From Tepidimonas alkaliphilus (GTDB taxonomy: Bacteria; Pseudomonadota; Gammaproteobacteria; Burkholderiales; Burkholderiaceae_C): a DNA stretch of 64,000 nt. This document shows, in pieces, positions 63,675 through 64,000 of this stretch. Where the stretch lies: assembly GCF_007556595.1 (NCBI RefSeq), contig NZ_VJNB01000008.1, positions 1-64,000 on the forward strand. Direction: 5' to 3'. The first letter of the stretch is position 1. Each line of letters opens with the position of its first letter. The translations under genes and the position numbers were made by a program. The notes under the pieces are model-generated. The model saw only the letters and a program-made list of their open reading frames with translations, was not told the origin of the DNA and did not search any database.

Positions 63675-64000
63675 GGCGCGCCCCCTTCAAAAGGCTCCGC
63701 GGCCGGCGCGGCCTGTCGGGCCCGCGCCGCGCGCAGGCGCAGCCGCACGTGTGCGGCGCTGGCGGCGAACAACAGCATGCACAGCGCGGTCTGCCCCCAC
63801 GCCAGCGCGGCCGACAGGCCCGCCTCGTTGAGTCCGCGCACCAGCCCCTCGGCCACGTACGGCCACACCAGCAGGCTCATCCAGCGGTAGGTGTAAAGCC
63901 GCTGTTTCAGCAGCCCGGCCAGCGGCAGCGTCAGCGGCAGCACCTTCAGCGCCCACCACGATCCGCCCGGGCGCAGCGGCGCCAGCCACAGCTCCCACGC
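63671..64000 (-). CDS. DUF2069 inner-membrane protein, 5' end outside the window
   Basis: The C-terminal 109 codons of a small membrane protein; the frame stays open to the right edge. Visible parts include WELWLAPLRPGGSWWALK, LPLAGLLKQRLYTYRWMSLL and WPYVAEGLVRG, which match the DUF2069 pattern, with about three hydrophobic helices and a basic/Ala-rich tail. Function of the family is unknown. Its stop overlaps the start of the FAD oxidoreductase gene (ATGA), so the two are co-translated. Confidence 0.82.
   Translation of the reverse strand, partial: AWELWLAPLRPGGSWWALKVLPLTLPLAGLLKQRLYTYRWMSLLVWPYVAEGLVRGLNEAGLSAALAWGQTALCMLLFAASAAHVRLRLRAARARQAAPAAEPFEGGAP

Overview
The window is GC-rich (very strong G/C third-position bias) and densely packed. 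Most operons use 4-base ATGA/GTGA overlaps, and there are no phage, transposase or CRISPR genes. The gene orders dusB-fis-purH and xdhA-xdhB with a separate xdhC and a PuuD-type urate hydroxylase, the MacAB-like pump and the overall protein make-up point to a betaproteobacterium of the Burkholderiales. The left edge carries the end of an alpha-carboxysome operon, so the organism is very probably a facultative chemolithoautotroph fixing CO2 with form IA Rubisco. I do not name a genus.

0-8.35 kb: the 3' part of an alpha-carboxysome/CO2-concentrating operon, all on +. It holds a partial csoS1 shell gene, a second csoS1, a bacterioferritin-like gene, the Rubisco assembly factor acRAF, the carboxysome-positioning pair mcdA-mcdB, the Rubisco activase pair cbbQ-cbbO, the tandem-BMC shell gene csoS1D, an unexpected cytoplasmic trypsin-like protease, and the bicarbonate transporter sbtA with its PII-like partner sbtB.

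8.4-22.2 kb: mostly housekeeping. An EEP-family phosphohydrolase and clsB-type cardiolipin synthase, serS, gloA, rhlE, ettA, an HTH-receiver fusion, yqaA, dusB-fis-purH, tRNA-Arg(ACG) with a clear promoter and terminator, and an ATPase/permease pair for zinc or manganese.

22.2-38.4 kb: guanine deaminase is translationally coupled to a tripartite MacAB-type efflux system. A purine-ureide catabolic locus follows. A GntR regulator sits at the head of a minus-strand operon (puuE allantoinase, a uraD-allC fusion, an extra M20 hydrolase, then an NMT1-type ABC transporter). The divergent plus-strand genes hiuH-xdhC-puuD supply urate oxidation and hydroxyisourate hydrolysis. The same 10-base palindromic core lies in the GntR/hiuH intergenic region and upstream of the transporter.

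38.5-45.9 kb: tRNA-Ser(TGA), a FeeM-like N-acyl amino acid synthase overlapping convergently with a membrane GGDEF/EAL protein, then dinG coupled to a PA0069-type radical SAM gene.

45.9-58.4 kb: a second purine block. xdhA-xdhB (xanthine dehydrogenase) diverge from a LysR regulator. Next comes a BMP-type nucleoside/purine ABC transporter (ATPase, two permeases, lipoprotein) interrupted by a secreted thioredoxin-like gene with its own promoter, then a Rieske oxygenase and an adenine/adenosine deaminase. Together with guaD these genes can take purine bases and nucleosides through xanthine and urate to allantoin, allantoate and ureidoglycine.

58.5-64 kb: dcd, a cupin coupled to an orphan antitoxin-like HTH gene, a strikingly AT-rich island with a two-helix membrane protein and a translationally coupled 42-residue peptide, a half-size EamA gene, thyA, a GlcD-type FAD oxidoreductase and the start-less end of a DUF2069 membrane protein.
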